DNA of 64,000 bases from Maricurvus nonylphenolicus (GCF_042854845.1 NZ_AP031498.1:558001-622000); one strand, 5' to 3'. Counted from the stretch's first letter, positions 16,282 to 25,957 are shown. The notes: generated from the letters alone by a model not told the origin. Made by a program: numbers and translations.

Positions 16282-17724
16282 TCACAGTTGCGTTAAAAAT
16301 TGATCCAGTCGCATTTCAATATAACCGTAAAACGGGTTGTAGCGCAGTCGCTGTAGCTGGTCCATAGATACAACGAAGGTGCCACGCTCGCCACGAGCGG
16401 ATAACTGGCCTAACAGGGGGAGGTCCGTGCTGCTGGTTGATTGAGCGTCTACTTCTCCATAGATAGGGTCGTTGGCTGCGAAAGGCACGGCAACGTGAGA
16501 GAGAGAATAAACATCCTCAGGCCAGCGATAGGGCAGCGGTGTAGCGCTCCAATCATTGCTATTGTGTTTGCGGTGACGGGCTTCTACTTGGCGATCATTA
16601 GGGGTTCTGTTGCTTATCAGTGTGAAATCGAAGGGGAGTGAGGCCTGCTGCTTAATGGATTGCAGAAAGGGGCGGTGCTTTTGGGCAATAAATACTTCCA
16701 GCTGTTGCAGGCGATTAACATCAAACAGTACTAGCTCTGCTTTATCCCTGGGGAGATGAGTCAGAAAGCGATCGACGACGGATTTGGGTGGAATGGTTGC
16801 GTCGACGACAGATTGGATGACCAGTGTGCGCGGGAACTGTTTGATCTGTTGATTGGTTTTCAGTGCCTGAAATTTTGCCGTGATGTCTTCGGTTAAGCGA
16901 TAAATTTGTTCGCCTGCCGCAATCGGAAAGGAGTTGTATTTGTAGGGATCATATTCCGGCTGAATACTGCTCCAGGCAACTTTTTCCAGCCCGGGTAGTG
17001 CGGCCAAATGCTTGAAGTAACCTGCAAACCGGGCGGCTCCGCTGACTTGAAATGCCGGGGACATGAGAAACAAACCATCTGCAACTCGGCTCTGGCGGCT
17101 AATGGCTGAAAGGTTGTAGTCGACAGCCAGCGCCGCACCGTTTGAATAGCCGGCGGCGAGGATAGGCTTTTCATCGCCAATGATGCTGTGCAGGTGCTCC
17201 ATCGCCAGGCGATAGCTTAAGCGGAAATCTTCCAGGGTGGTGGTTGAGAGATTGCCTGGTGCTGTACCGTGGCCGGGGATACGCAGGTTAATTACATAGT
17301 AACCACTACTTGCCAGCTGGTAGGCAAGGGCATTGAGACTGTAGGGGCTGTCAGACAGGCCGTGGGTTAACAGGGCGCCGCCGATGGGGTTATGCACAGG
17401 CCAAATATGGGTGCGATTTAAGTTGTAGGGGTAATTCAGTGGATTGGCAGGGCTGGTGGGGCTGAAACGGTTCCAGGTCTCCTGATTATTGAGTTTGGTA
17501 ATGCCATCGCCGAGTTGCTCGAAGAGGCGGTTTTCGTGGCTGAGATAGTCGTCGAAGTTGCTAATGTGGCTGGCAAGGTGGCTCTCATCAAGGAAGGTAC
17601 TGTGCCAGGGGCGGGTATCGGGCAGTTGTTTTATTTGGTAGCCATAGGCGCCGATAAGCGCGATAGCAACGCCTGCCGCCATGGTGACAAGACGCTTGAG
17701 CCACTTTTTCATGAGGCTTTTCAT
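16282..17724 (-). CDS. Membrane-anchored alpha/beta hydrolase
   Basis: A 480-residue alpha/beta-hydrolase with an N-terminal membrane anchor or signal (residues 8-28). The oxyanion region LLTHGLSDSPYS is near residue 118. The nucleophile elbow is GYSNG (Ser194), and Asp308 (VVDATIPP) and His410 (SLSHVAVPF) would complete the triad. The substrate is unknown; a lipase or esterase role fits the neighbouring patatin and fab genes. I chose the ATG at 17724 (AAGGA 7 nt upstream), which gives MKSLMKKWLKRLV; an earlier frame start adds 20 residues without a signal. Confidence 0.82.
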   Translation of the reverse strand: MKSLMKKWLKRLVTMAAGVAIALIGAYGYQIKQLPDTRPWHSTFLDESHLASHISNFDDYLSHENRLFEQLGDGITKLNNQETWNRFSPTSPANPLNYPYNLNRTHIWPVHNPIGGALLTHGLSDSPYSLNALAYQLASSGYYVINLRIPGHGTAPGNLSTTTLEDFRLSYRLAMEHLHSIIGDEKPILAAGYSNGAALAVDYNLSAISRQSRVADGLFLMSPAFQVSGAARFAGYFKHLAALPGLEKVAWSSIQPEYDPYKYNSFPIAAGEQIYRLTEDITAKFQALKTNQQIKQFPRTLVIQSVVDATIPPKSVVDRFLTHLPRDKAELVLFDVNRLQQLEVFIAQKHRPFLQSIKQQASLPFDFTLISNRTPNDRQVEARHRKHNSNDWSATPLPYRWPEDVYSLSHVAVPFAANDPIYGEVDAQSTSSTDLPLLGQLSARGERGTFVVSMDQLQRLRYNPFYGYIEMRLDQFLTQL

Positions 17725-17783
17725 ATTCCATTCCTTCCGTGAGATTCCCTTTTGTACGGCAAGAATAGCGTGTTTGGCAGGCA

Positions 17784-17817
17784 TAAAAAAAGGGCTGCCG
17801 GTGAGGGCAGCCCTTTT
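17784..17817 (-). terminator. Intrinsic terminator after fabB
   Basis: AAGGGCTGCC and GGCAGCCCTT form a 10-bp stem with a 6-nt loop, followed on the minus strand by a run of T (TTTTTTTAT). It lies 20 nt beyond the fabB stop. Confidence 0.92.
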
Positions 17818-17836
17818 GTACAGCTCGATACCGCTA

Positions 17837-19057
17837 TCAGCCTTCGTAGCGCTGCAGTACCAGAGTGGCGTTGGTGCCGCCGAAGCCGAAGCTGTTGGAC
17901 ATGGCGCGATCGATTTTTACGCCGTCCTGACGTTCGGTAACGATATTCATGCCTTCAGCCTGCTCGTCGAGGGTTTCAACGTTGGCAGAAGCACTGATAA
18001 AGTCATTTTCCATCATCAGCAGGGTATAGATGGCTTCCTGAACGCCGGTAGCGCCCAGGGAGTGGCCGGTCAGAGACTTGGTTGAGCTGATAGCTGGAAC
18101 CTTATCGCCAAACACTTCTTTTACCGCTTTCAATTCGGCAACGTCACCCACTGGGGTGCTGGTGCCGTGGGCATTGATGTAGTCGATGTCGCCTTCAACA
18201 GTGTTCATGGCTTGGCGCATGCAGCGGGCAGCACCTTCACCGGAAGGGGCAACCATGTCGTAGCCGTCGGAGGTGGCTCCGTAGCCAACCAATTCGGCAT
18301 AGATCTTGGCGCCGCGGGCTTTGGCGTGCTCCAGCTCCTCGATTACCAGACAGCCACCGCCGCCAGCAATGACGAAACCATCGCGATCAGCATCATAGGC
18401 GCGGGAGGCTTTTTCTGGGGCATCGTTGTATTTGGTCGACAGGGCGCCCATTGCATCAAACAGGGCGGTCAGGGTCCAGTGCAGCTCTTCGCCGCCACCG
18501 GCAAATACGACATCCTGCTTGCCCAGTTGGATCAGCTCCATGGCATTACCGACACAGTGGGCACTGGTGGCACAAGCAGAGGAGATGGTGTAGTTAACAC
18601 CCTTGATCTTGAATGGGGTGGCCAGGCAGGCAGAGGTGGTGCTGCTCATGGTTTGGGTTACGCGGTAAGGGCCTACACGCTTGAGGCCTTTTTCACGCAG
18701 GATGTCGGCAGATTCCACCAGGTTTTTGGAGGAGGCGCCGCCAGAACCCATGATAATACCGGTGCGCTCGTTGGATACCTGATCCTCGGACAGACCGGCA
18801 TCGTCAATAGCCTGCTGCATGGAAATATAGGAGTAAGCAGCCGCTTCACCCATAAAACGCAGGGTCTTACGGTCGATGTGCTCTTTCAGGTCCAGGCCTT
18901 CGATGGAGCCGCCCAGGTGGCTGCGAAAGCCCTTTTCAACAAAATCTTCTTGTACGCGAATGCCGGAGCGGCCTTCGCGCAGGGAATCTAAAACGGAGTC
19001 TTTATCGTTACCCAGGCAAGATACGATGCCCATGCCAGTAACTACAACGCGTTTCAT
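17837..19057 (-). CDS. fabB: Beta-ketoacyl-ACP synthase I
   Basis: Condensing enzyme that elongates acyl-ACP and is required, with FabA, for unsaturated fatty acid synthesis. At 406 aa it matches E. coli FabB. The catalytic triad is visible: Cys in SSACATSAHC (about residue 163), His in NAHGTSTPVGD (about 298) and His in LTGHSLGATG (about 333). The C-terminus carries the typical NSFGFGGTNATLVL. It lies 110 bp downstream of fabA on the same strand, so the two are probably one operon, and a strong terminator follows. Confidence 0.97.
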   Translation of the reverse strand: MKRVVVTGMGIVSCLGNDKDSVLDSLREGRSGIRVQEDFVEKGFRSHLGGSIEGLDLKEHIDRKTLRFMGEAAAYSYISMQQAIDDAGLSEDQVSNERTGIIMGSGGASSKNLVESADILREKGLKRVGPYRVTQTMSSTTSACLATPFKIKGVNYTISSACATSAHCVGNAMELIQLGKQDVVFAGGGEELHWTLTALFDAMGALSTKYNDAPEKASRAYDADRDGFVIAGGGGCLVIEELEHAKARGAKIYAELVGYGATSDGYDMVAPSGEGAARCMRQAMNTVEGDIDYINAHGTSTPVGDVAELKAVKEVFGDKVPAISSTKSLTGHSLGATGVQEAIYTLLMMENDFISASANVETLDEQAEGMNIVTERQDGVKIDRAMSNSFGFGGTNATLVLQRYEG

Positions 19058-19167
19058 AAGCTACCTCTGGTATTTGTAGGTATCAGTTTCTAGAAATGAA
19101 TTTGTAGATATATCGTATGGCCGACCTTCTAATCGGCCATTATCGCATAGTTAAGCGTCGTGAGCGC

Positions 19168-19692
19168 TTAGAAGCTGTCAGTATTCTGGAACAGGCCGAC
19201 ACGCAGGTCGGTGGCGGTATAAATCTCTTTACCGTCAACCGATACGCTGCCGTCAGCGATGCCCATGACCAGCTTGCGCTCGATCACACGCTTCAGGTTG
19301 ATGCGGTAGGTGACCTTTTTGGCGGTTGGCAGGATCTGACCGGTAAATTTCACTTCGCCACAACCCAGGGCGCGACCGCGGCCTTTGTTGCCTTTCCAGC
19401 CCAGGAAGAAGCCTACGAGTTGCCACATGGCGTCAAGGCCCAGGCAGCCTGGCATTACTGGGTCGGTAGGGAAGTGGCAGTCAAAGAACCACAGGTCCGG
19501 ATGGATATCCAATTCGGCGATGATCTCACCTTTGCCGAACTCACCGCCTTCGTCGCTGATATGGGTGATACGGTCGAGCATCAGCATATTGTCTACTGGC
19601 AGGCGGGCATTGCCTTCGCCAAACATCTTGCCGTGACCGCAGTCCTGCAGGTCTTCGAGGGTGTAGGAGTTCTTCTGCTTAGGTAAATCCAT
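19168..19692 (-). CDS. fabA: 3-hydroxydecanoyl-ACP dehydratase/isomerase
   Basis: Bifunctional dehydratase-isomerase that introduces the cis double bond at the C10 stage of fatty acid synthesis. The 174-residue sequence has the active-site His73 in FFDCHFPTDPVMPGC and Asp87 in GLDAMWQL. N- and C-terminal ends match the family (MDLPKQKNSYTLEDL; LRVGLFQNTDSF). It is divergent from galU. The 275-bp intergenic region should carry the promoters of both, but I could not find a clear FabR- or DesT-type operator there. Confidence 0.97.
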   Translation of the reverse strand: MDLPKQKNSYTLEDLQDCGHGKMFGEGNARLPVDNMLMLDRITHISDEGGEFGKGEIIAELDIHPDLWFFDCHFPTDPVMPGCLGLDAMWQLVGFFLGWKGNKGRGRALGCGEVKFTGQILPTAKKVTYRINLKRVIERKLVMGIADGSVSVDGKEIYTATDLRVGLFQNTDSF

Positions 19693-19967
19693 CGGGGTTC
19701 TGACTCTAGTTATCGTTCATTCATTATCATGCATAGGACCAGCCTATATGCAGGTCATAAGGGACGCCATTCTACCGGCTCGCGGGGGGATGTCTAGTTC
19801 TTCTGTAGGCCACGGCGTATCTGGCATTGGCTTTGCTTTAATGATTGGGAGTGGTTGGCGGAGTATGCAAGAAACTTGTCATCTAATTGTAGTATGATGC
19901 CTGCCAATTTTAAGAAGATACAAAATCGCCCATTAAGTCGGGTGATGCACCATACCAGGACGTGAAT

Positions 19968-20795
19968 ATGATCAAAAAGTGTCTTTTCCCGGTTGCCGGC
20001 TACGGTACCCGCTTCCTTCCGGCCACCAAGGCCATGCCCAAAGAAATGCTCCCCATCGTTAATAAACCTCTAGTCCAGTATGGCGTTGAAGAAGCCATTG
20101 AGGCGGGGCTGGTGGATATTGGTATGGTAACTGGTCGCGGCAAGCGCGCTATTGCTGATCACTTTGATGTCAGCTATGAGTTGGAGCACCAGATTGCTGG
20201 CAGTGATAAAGAGGAATACCTGGCCTGTATCCGCGATGTGATGGAAAAAGCGGACTTCTCTTTTACCCGTCAGCAGGAGATGCGTGGCCTGGGGGATGCC
20301 ATTTTACAGGGCCGCCGCTTGATTGGTGATGAAGCGTTCGGCGTGGTGCTTTCTGATGATCTGTGTTTGGTTGATGAGGGTGATGGGGTAATGGCGCAAA
20401 TGGTTGCGCTCTACAAGCAGTTCCGCTGTAGCATCGTGGCGATTCAGGAAGTGCCTGATCATCTGATTCACAAATTTGGTGTGATTAAAGGCGAGCAGAT
20501 TAAGGATGGCCTGTATCAGGTCTCGGATATGGTGGAGAAGCCCTCTCTGGAAGATGCGCCGAGTAATTTGGCGATTATTGGCCGCTATATCCTGACACCG
20601 GATATTTTTGAAATTATCGAAAATACCCCACCGGGTAAAAACGGTGAGCTGCAAATTACCGATGCCTTGCTGACCCAGGCGAAAAATGGCTGTGTCATGG
20701 CTTACAAATTTAAAGGCCGTCGTTTTGATTGTGGTAGTGTGGAAGGCTTTGTAGAAGCGACCAACTACGTTTACGAAAATATTTACAGCAAGTAA
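19968..20795 (+). CDS. galU: UTP--glucose-1-phosphate uridylyltransferase
   Basis: Makes UDP-glucose from UTP and glucose-1-phosphate for polysaccharide synthesis. The 275-aa sequence starts with the nucleotide-binding signature VAGYGTRFLPATKAMPKEML and has KFGVIKG and VEKPSLEDAPSNLAIIGRY later. I chose the ATG at 19968, with AGGA 7 nt upstream; a GTG two codons earlier is possible. It is followed 11 nt later by a phosphomannomutase gene, so both are probably co-transcribed to supply sugar nucleotides. Confidence 0.96.
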   Translation: MIKKCLFPVAGYGTRFLPATKAMPKEMLPIVNKPLVQYGVEEAIEAGLVDIGMVTGRGKRAIADHFDVSYELEHQIAGSDKEEYLACIRDVMEKADFSFTRQQEMRGLGDAILQGRRLIGDEAFGVVLSDDLCLVDEGDGVMAQMVALYKQFRCSIVAIQEVPDHLIHKFGVIKGEQIKDGLYQVSDMVEKPSLEDAPSNLAIIGRYILTPDIFEIIENTPPGKNGELQITDALLTQAKNGCVMAYKFKGRRFDCGSVEGFVEATNYVYENIYSK

Positions 20796-20806
20796 GGAAG
20801 AGCGTT

Positions 20807-22159
20807 ATGACACAGTCTCTTACCTGTTTTAAGGCCTACGATATTCGTGGTCGTATGCCCGATGAATTAAATACCGATATCGCTTATCGCATTGGTCGTG
20901 CCTATGCCCAGTACTTACAGCCCAAGACGGTTGTGGTGGGGCACGATATTCGCCTAACCAGTCCGGAGTTAACCGATGCTCTGGCCGATGGCCTCTGTGA
21001 TGAAGGTGTTAACGTCCTGCATATCGGCGAGGTGGGTACTGAAGAGGTTTACTTTGCGACCTTTCATTTGAAGGTTGATGGTGGCATTTGCGTAACCGCT
21101 AGTCATAACCCCAAAGATTACAATGGCATGAAACTGGTGCGTGAAGGTTCGCGTCCTATCAGTGGTGATACCGGCTTGAAAGATATTCAGGCGATGGCTG
21201 AAGCTAATGACTTCGGGCCAGTGAAAGCGCGTGGCAATATGGAGCGTATCGACACACGCACTGAATATGTCCAGCACTTGCTGGGTTATGTTGATGTCTC
21301 ACAGTTAAAGCCGCTGAAAATTGTCGCCACTGCCGGTAATGGTGGTGCGGGGCTTGCGCTTGATGCGTTGGAGTCTTTCCTGCCCTTTGAATTTATCAAG
21401 GTTCATCATCAGCCAGATGGTAATTTCCCTAACGGTGTGCCCAATCCTCTGCTGGAAGAAAATCGTGCACCTACCATTGAGGCTATTTGTGAGCATGGTG
21501 CGGATTTGGGGATTGCCTGGGACGGTGATTTTGATCGCTGTTTCTTCTTTGATGCCGAAGGTCGCTTTATCGAAGGTTACTACTTGGTAGGTTTGTTGGG
21601 TGAATCTTTCCTCGCCAAGAATGGCGGTGGCAAGGTTGTGCACGACCCGCGTCTGATATGGAATACTCAAGACATCGCCGAGCGCTTAGGTGGTCAGGCT
21701 GTACAAAGTAAAACCGGGCATGCGTTTATTAAAGAGCGTATGCGTGAAGAGGATGCAGTCTATGGTGGTGAAATGAGTGCTCACCACTACTTCCGCGATT
21801 TCGCCTATTGCGATAGCGGTATGATCCCCTGGTTGCTGGTCACTGAGTTGATGTGCAAGCAGGGTAAGTCGTTGGCGCAACTGGTGGATGAGTGTATTGA
21901 AGCTTTCCCGTGCAGCGGTGAAATCAATAACCGTATCGAGAATCCCGGCGAAGCGATTGCCAAGGTGGAGCAGCACTATGCAGGCCAAGCGCAGAGTGTG
22001 GATCACACTGATGGCTTGAGTATGGATTTTGGTGAGTGGCGTTTTAACCTGCGCAAGTCTAATACAGAACCGGTGGTACGACTTAATGTGGAGAGCCGTG
22101 CTGATCAGGCGTTGATGCAAGCCAAACGTGATGAGCTGTTGGGATTGCTGGGCGTATAA
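20807..22159 (+). CDS. Phosphomannomutase (CpsG/ManB type)
   Basis: A 450-residue alpha-D-phosphohexomutase that interconverts mannose-6-phosphate and mannose-1-phosphate, the step before GDP-mannose. The phosphoserine loop TASHNPKDYNGMK is near residue 100, the Mg-binding loop DGDFDRC near 244, the sugar-binding loop GEMSAHHYF near 322, and the phosphate-binding loop RKSNTEPVVRLNVES near the C-terminus. The sequence looks closer to E. coli CpsG than to the longer AlgC, so glucose activity is uncertain. GGAAG precedes the ATG. It is downstream of galU and ends at a bidirectional terminator shared with pgi. Confidence 0.92.
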   Translation: MTQSLTCFKAYDIRGRMPDELNTDIAYRIGRAYAQYLQPKTVVVGHDIRLTSPELTDALADGLCDEGVNVLHIGEVGTEEVYFATFHLKVDGGICVTASHNPKDYNGMKLVREGSRPISGDTGLKDIQAMAEANDFGPVKARGNMERIDTRTEYVQHLLGYVDVSQLKPLKIVATAGNGGAGLALDALESFLPFEFIKVHHQPDGNFPNGVPNPLLEENRAPTIEAICEHGADLGIAWDGDFDRCFFFDAEGRFIEGYYLVGLLGESFLAKNGGGKVVHDPRLIWNTQDIAERLGGQAVQSKTGHAFIKERMREEDAVYGGEMSAHHYFRDFAYCDSGMIPWLLVTELMCKQGKSLAQLVDECIEAFPCSGEINNRIENPGEAIAKVEQHYAGQAQSVDHTDGLSMDFGEWRFNLRKSNTEPVVRLNVESRADQALMQAKRDELLGLLGV

Positions 22160-22178
22160 GGTCTTGCCGTCTTGAATA

Positions 22179-22207
22179 AAAAAGCCCGCTTTTGAAGCGG
22201 GCTTTTT
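22179..22207. terminator. Bidirectional terminator between phosphomannomutase and pgi
   Basis: AAAAAGCCCGCTT and AAGCGGGCTTTTT form a long stem with a tiny loop, flanked by A- and T-runs, so it can end both convergent transcripts. The T-run reaches the pgi stop codon. Confidence 0.92.
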
Positions 22208-23917
22208 TTATGTTTCCTGGTTTAGGAAACGCTGCGCAAGGGCTTGGGTTGAGCTGTCCCAGGAGTCAGGAACGTCGCCGCTTTCCAGCGCTTTAAAGAT
22301 TTCGCCGCCCAATTGTTTGCCAAGTTCTACGCCCCATTGGTCAAAGGCATTAATGCCCAACAATACACTCAGGCTGTAAACCTTGTGTTCGTAAAGTGCG
22401 GTCAGTGCTCCCATGGAGAAGGGGGTGAGTTCTTCCAGAATAAGGGTGTTGCTGGGGCGGTTACCTGGAATAACTTGATGTTCAGCCAGGCGTTCAGCTT
22501 CTTCCTGGCTTGCGCCCTTAGCGAGTAATTCGTCCACAGCTTGAGTGTGCGATTTACCTTGCAGCAGGGCCTGGCTTTGGCTAATACAGCAGGCAAACAG
22601 GTGTTGATGCTGATGTGGATTGCTGTAACCACTGCGTAGGGTGGCAATAAAATCTACCGGCACCAGGTGATTGCCCTGATGCAGCAGCTGGTGGAAGGAG
22701 TGTTGGCCGTTGCTGCCTTCGGCACCCCAGACAATGGAGCCACTTTTGTGGGGCAGGGGTTGGCCGGACTTATCCACACGCTTGCCGAGACTTTCCATAT
22801 CCAGTTGCTGCAGGAATTGTGGGAAGTAGTGCATGTGGTGACTATAGGGCAGTACGGCCTGGGTCTGTGCGCCCCAGTGCTGGCTATACCAGTACTGAAT
22901 CAATGCCAGCAGAACGGGCATATTTTGATCCAGAGGAGCTGTGGCAAAGTGATCGTCCATGGCGTGAGCGCCAGCGCGCAGGGCGTTAAATTGCTGCATG
23001 CCGATAGCCAGGGCGATGGGTAGGCCAATGGCGGACCAAAGAGAATAACGCCCGCCCACCCAGTCCCACATGGGCAGGATATTTTTACTGCTCATGCCAA
23101 AGGCAACGGCTTTTTCGACATTGGCAGAGATGGCAATAAAGTGCTGCTGTAGCATTTCCATGCGGCAGCCGTTTTCTATCAGCCAGGTGCGTGCTGCTTT
23201 GGCGTTTTCCAGGGTTTCCAGAGTACCGAAAGACTTGGAAGCAACAATAAACAGGGTAGTTGCTGGATTGAGCTGCTTAAATATGTCGCCCATATCGGCG
23301 GCATCAATGTTGGCGACAAAATGTACCTTGAGTTCTGCTTGGTGGTAGGCGGCCAGGGCGTCACACATCATGCGTGGGCCCAGGTCGCTGCCGCCAATAC
23401 CGATATTGACGATATCGGTGATGGCATCACCGTTATAACCGGTCCATTTGCCACGGTGGAGCTGATCCACTATCTCTTCCATGCGGGCTAGTGACTCGGC
23501 AACGGCTTCTTCTTCCGGAGTTTTAGGTTGGCCCTGGAAGCGCAGTGCAGAGTGTAGTGCCGGGCGTTGCTCGGTATTGTTAACCTTTTCGCCGTTGAGT
23601 AAGGCTTCAATGGCAGTTGGCAGCTGGCGGTCATGGGCCAGTTGCAAGAGTTTGTCTATAGTGTCCTGGGTGAGATGGTTTTTGCTGTAATCCAGATAGA
23701 GGCTGGCAGCTTCCAGTGAATAGGTTTGGCTGCGTTGTGAATCCTGGGTGAACAGTTCACTCAACGTGCGGTTCCATTGTTCGGCGTGCTGTTGCAAGGC
23801 TACGGCCGAGGGGGATGGATTATTGTTATTATCTGGTGCCATAGTTAACTGTGTGCTGGCTTTAGCTGTTTTCTCGGCAGCTTGAGCCCCTGAAAAAGTC
23901 ATTGTTAAGGGATCCAT
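22208..23917 (-). CDS. pgi: Glucose-6-phosphate isomerase
   Basis: Interconverts glucose-6-phosphate and fructose-6-phosphate. Signatures present are NIGIGGSDLGPRM, FIVASKSFGTLETL and VGGRYSLWSAIGLPIAL, and the C-terminal half carries the usual substrate-binding residues. The ATG at 23917 has GGAG 8 nt upstream and gives 569 aa. The first 35 residues (MDPLTMTFSGAQ through Asn-rich NNNNPSPSA) look like an extension before the conserved core. If so, translation might begin at the internal Met in QLTMAPDN. Confidence 0.95.
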   Translation of the reverse strand: MDPLTMTFSGAQAAEKTAKASTQLTMAPDNNNNPSPSAVALQQHAEQWNRTLSELFTQDSQRSQTYSLEAASLYLDYSKNHLTQDTIDKLLQLAHDRQLPTAIEALLNGEKVNNTEQRPALHSALRFQGQPKTPEEEAVAESLARMEEIVDQLHRGKWTGYNGDAITDIVNIGIGGSDLGPRMMCDALAAYHQAELKVHFVANIDAADMGDIFKQLNPATTLFIVASKSFGTLETLENAKAARTWLIENGCRMEMLQQHFIAISANVEKAVAFGMSSKNILPMWDWVGGRYSLWSAIGLPIALAIGMQQFNALRAGAHAMDDHFATAPLDQNMPVLLALIQYWYSQHWGAQTQAVLPYSHHMHYFPQFLQQLDMESLGKRVDKSGQPLPHKSGSIVWGAEGSNGQHSFHQLLHQGNHLVPVDFIATLRSGYSNPHQHQHLFACCISQSQALLQGKSHTQAVDELLAKGASQEEAERLAEHQVIPGNRPSNTLILEELTPFSMGALTALYEHKVYSLSVLLGINAFDQWGVELGKQLGGEIFKALESGDVPDSWDSSTQALAQRFLNQET

Positions 23918-24061
23918 TCTTTTTGCTCCCGTACGCAAAACCCAGTCTACCTAACTCTTTACCTAATAGAGAGGCAATGTATGTGCCTTCTATGCCGGTT
24001 ATGTGACATTACTGGGTCAATTGCGTTACAGGGTGTCCTTTAAGGGCTTCTTGGAAGGGTA

Positions 24062-25036
24062 TTAATAGCGTCTCTGGATAGCAAACTCGGCCAGTTCTTT
24101 CATTGCGGTGGCGTAGCTGGACTCCTCCAGGCAGGCTAGGCATTCGATAGCCTTATCGACCTGTTGCTGTGCGCTATCAGCGGTATAAGCCAGGGCTCCT
24201 GTTTCTCGAACAATGGCAACAACCTCGTTAAGCTTGGATGCATCACCTTGGCGTATGGCCTCGGCAATCAGGGCCTTTTGTTCTACTGTGCCGTTAGCCA
24301 TAGCGTGGATCAGTGGTAGGGTGGGCTTGCCCTCATTGAGGTCATCGCCAACGTTTTTGCCCAATTCTTCGGCATCGCCTTCGTAATCCAGCGCGTCATC
24401 CACCAGCTGGAAGGCAAGCCCCAAGTGATAACCGTAGCCTTTCAGCGCCTTGCGTTGCTCGTCGCTGGCACCGGCCAGTACGGCAGCGGTTTCGCAGGCA
24501 GCTTCAAACAGGGCGGCAGTCTTCTTATAGATGACGCTAAAATAGGCTTCTTCGCCCACTTCCGGGTTTTTGGCGTTAATCAGTTGCTGAACCTCACCTT
24601 CAGAGATGGTGTTGGTGGTATCGGCGAGGATATTCATGATATCCATTTGGCCAATACGCACCATCATCTGAAAAGCGCGGGAATAGAGGAAGTCGCCTAC
24701 TAATACACTGGGAGCGTTACCCCATTTGGCGTTGGCGGTCAGGCGGCCGCGGCGCATGTCGGAGGTGTCCACTACATCGTCGTGCAGTAGGGTGGCGGTA
24801 TGGATAAATTCGATAATTGCCGCCAGTTCCAGATGTTTGCGCTGGTCGCCACTGGGGTTGTAATTCAGCGCATTGGCGGTCAGCAGCACCAGTAGCGGGC
24901 GCAGCCGCTTGCCGCCAGCCTCCACCAGATAGTGGCCAATATTCTCAACCAGGCCTACATCGGAGTGGAGTTCATCAATAATCAGTTGATTTACGGCGCT
25001 GAAATCGCCTTCGACAGCTTTATGAAAAGGCAGCAT
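24062..25036 (-). CDS. ispB: Octaprenyl diphosphate synthase
   Basis: Trans-prenyltransferase that makes the C40 side chain of ubiquinone. Both aspartate-rich motifs are present: LLHDDVVDTSDMRRG and LVDDALDYEGD. The family N-terminus MLPFHKAVEGDFSAVNQLI sets the start at 25036 (324 aa), although no strong Shine-Dalgarno precedes it; a frame start at 25090 would add 18 residues. It is divergent from rplU, the usual arrangement in gammaproteobacteria. Confidence 0.95.
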   Translation of the reverse strand: MLPFHKAVEGDFSAVNQLIIDELHSDVGLVENIGHYLVEAGGKRLRPLLVLLTANALNYNPSGDQRKHLELAAIIEFIHTATLLHDDVVDTSDMRRGRLTANAKWGNAPSVLVGDFLYSRAFQMMVRIGQMDIMNILADTTNTISEGEVQQLINAKNPEVGEEAYFSVIYKKTAALFEAACETAAVLAGASDEQRKALKGYGYHLGLAFQLVDDALDYEGDAEELGKNVGDDLNEGKPTLPLIHAMANGTVEQKALIAEAIRQGDASKLNEVVAIVRETGALAYTADSAQQQVDKAIECLACLEESSYATAMKELAEFAIQRRY

Positions 25037-25182
25037 CTGGAATCTTATATCTTGAGGTCGGTTGGCGTCTAACGTGACAGTAAGGCGCATAAGGGTCGAA
25101 TGCTAGGGTTGGTGGGCGGTAGTGTCAAGCTGGGACGGGGCTGGAATGGGGGTGAACAGGGTAAATTGGTTGATAATTGTAC

Positions 25183-25211
25183 TTGCGGCAAGGCTCTCGA
25201 TCCCTTAGAAT
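25183..25211 (+). promoter_or_regulatory. Sigma-70 promoter of rplU-rpmA
   Basis: TTGCGG (25183-25188), a 17-nt spacer and TAGAAT (25206-25211) predict a start near 25218 and a leader of about 125 nt that includes a small CCGG-stem hairpin (about 25289-25300). The gap between ispB and rplU (25037-25341) otherwise shows nothing I recognise. Confidence 0.7.
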
Positions 25212-25341
25212 TGCGGCCCCCTGGAAATCCGTGTCCCTCGGACAGGCTTTCTAGCACTATGGAATACGACGCTAGCTCATAAAATGCATCCGGGAGTCCG
25301 GTGCTGCTTCGTGTCGTCCAAGTATCTTTGGAGCATGCTCA

Positions 25342-25653
25342 ATGTACGCTGTATTTGTTAGCGGTGGTAAGCAACACCGTGTAGTGGAAGGCGAAACCCT
25401 GAAGCTGGAAAAAATTGAAGTGGCTACTGGCGATTCTGTCGATTTCGACCAAGTATTGCTGGTTGCCAATGGCGACGACATCAAAATTGGTACCCCTGTA
25501 GTAGAAGGTGCCAAGGTTACGGCTGAAGTGGTTAGCCACGGCCGTGCGGACAAGGTGAAAATCATCAAGTTCCGTCGTCGTAAGCACTCTATGAAGCGCC
25601 AAGGTCACCGTCAGTGGTACACCGAGGTTAAAATCACCGGAATCAAAGGCTAA
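25342..25653 (+). CDS. rplU: 50S ribosomal protein L21
   Basis: A 103-residue large-subunit protein that binds 23S rRNA. It starts MYAVFVSGGKQHRV and ends with the conserved KFRRRKHSMKRQGHRQWYTEVKITGI. GGAG lies 8 nt before the ATG. It is co-transcribed with rpmA 46 bp downstream. Confidence 0.98.
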   Translation: MYAVFVSGGKQHRVVEGETLKLEKIEVATGDSVDFDQVLLVANGDDIKIGTPVVEGAKVTAEVVSHGRADKVKIIKFRRRKHSMKRQGHRQWYTEVKITGIKG

Positions 25654-25699
25654 TTTAGCCGTTTGAAACCTGACAATAGGTAACTTAGGAGTTTAAACA

Positions 25700-25957
25700 A
25701 TGGCTCATAAAAAAGCTGGTGGTAGTACTCGTAACGGTCGCGATTCGGAAAGTAAACGCCTTGGCGTTAAGCGTTTCGGCGACCAAAGCGTTCTGGCTGG
25801 TAACATCCTGGTTCGTCAGCGCGGCACCAAGTTCCACGCTGGTGAGAACGTAGGTATCGGCAAAGACCACACTCTGTTCGCCAAAGCCGACGGCAAGGTG
25901 AAGTTTGAGGTTAAAGGCCCTAAAAACCGTAAGTTTGTAAGCATCGTTCCAGCTTAA
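25700..25957 (+). CDS. rpmA: 50S ribosomal protein L27
   Basis: An 85-residue protein beginning MAHKKAGGSTRNGRDS, whose N-terminal tail reaches the peptidyl transferase centre. The sequence is typical throughout, with no N-terminal prepeptide of the Firmicutes type. It follows rplU and precedes an intrinsic terminator. Confidence 0.98.
   Translation: MAHKKAGGSTRNGRDSESKRLGVKRFGDQSVLAGNILVRQRGTKFHAGENVGIGKDHTLFAKADGKVKFEVKGPKNRKFVSIVPA

Noticed and set aside
19693..19967. FabR/DesT operator between fabA and galU
   Set aside because: I looked for a palindromic acyl-regulator site but saw none convincing enough to report.
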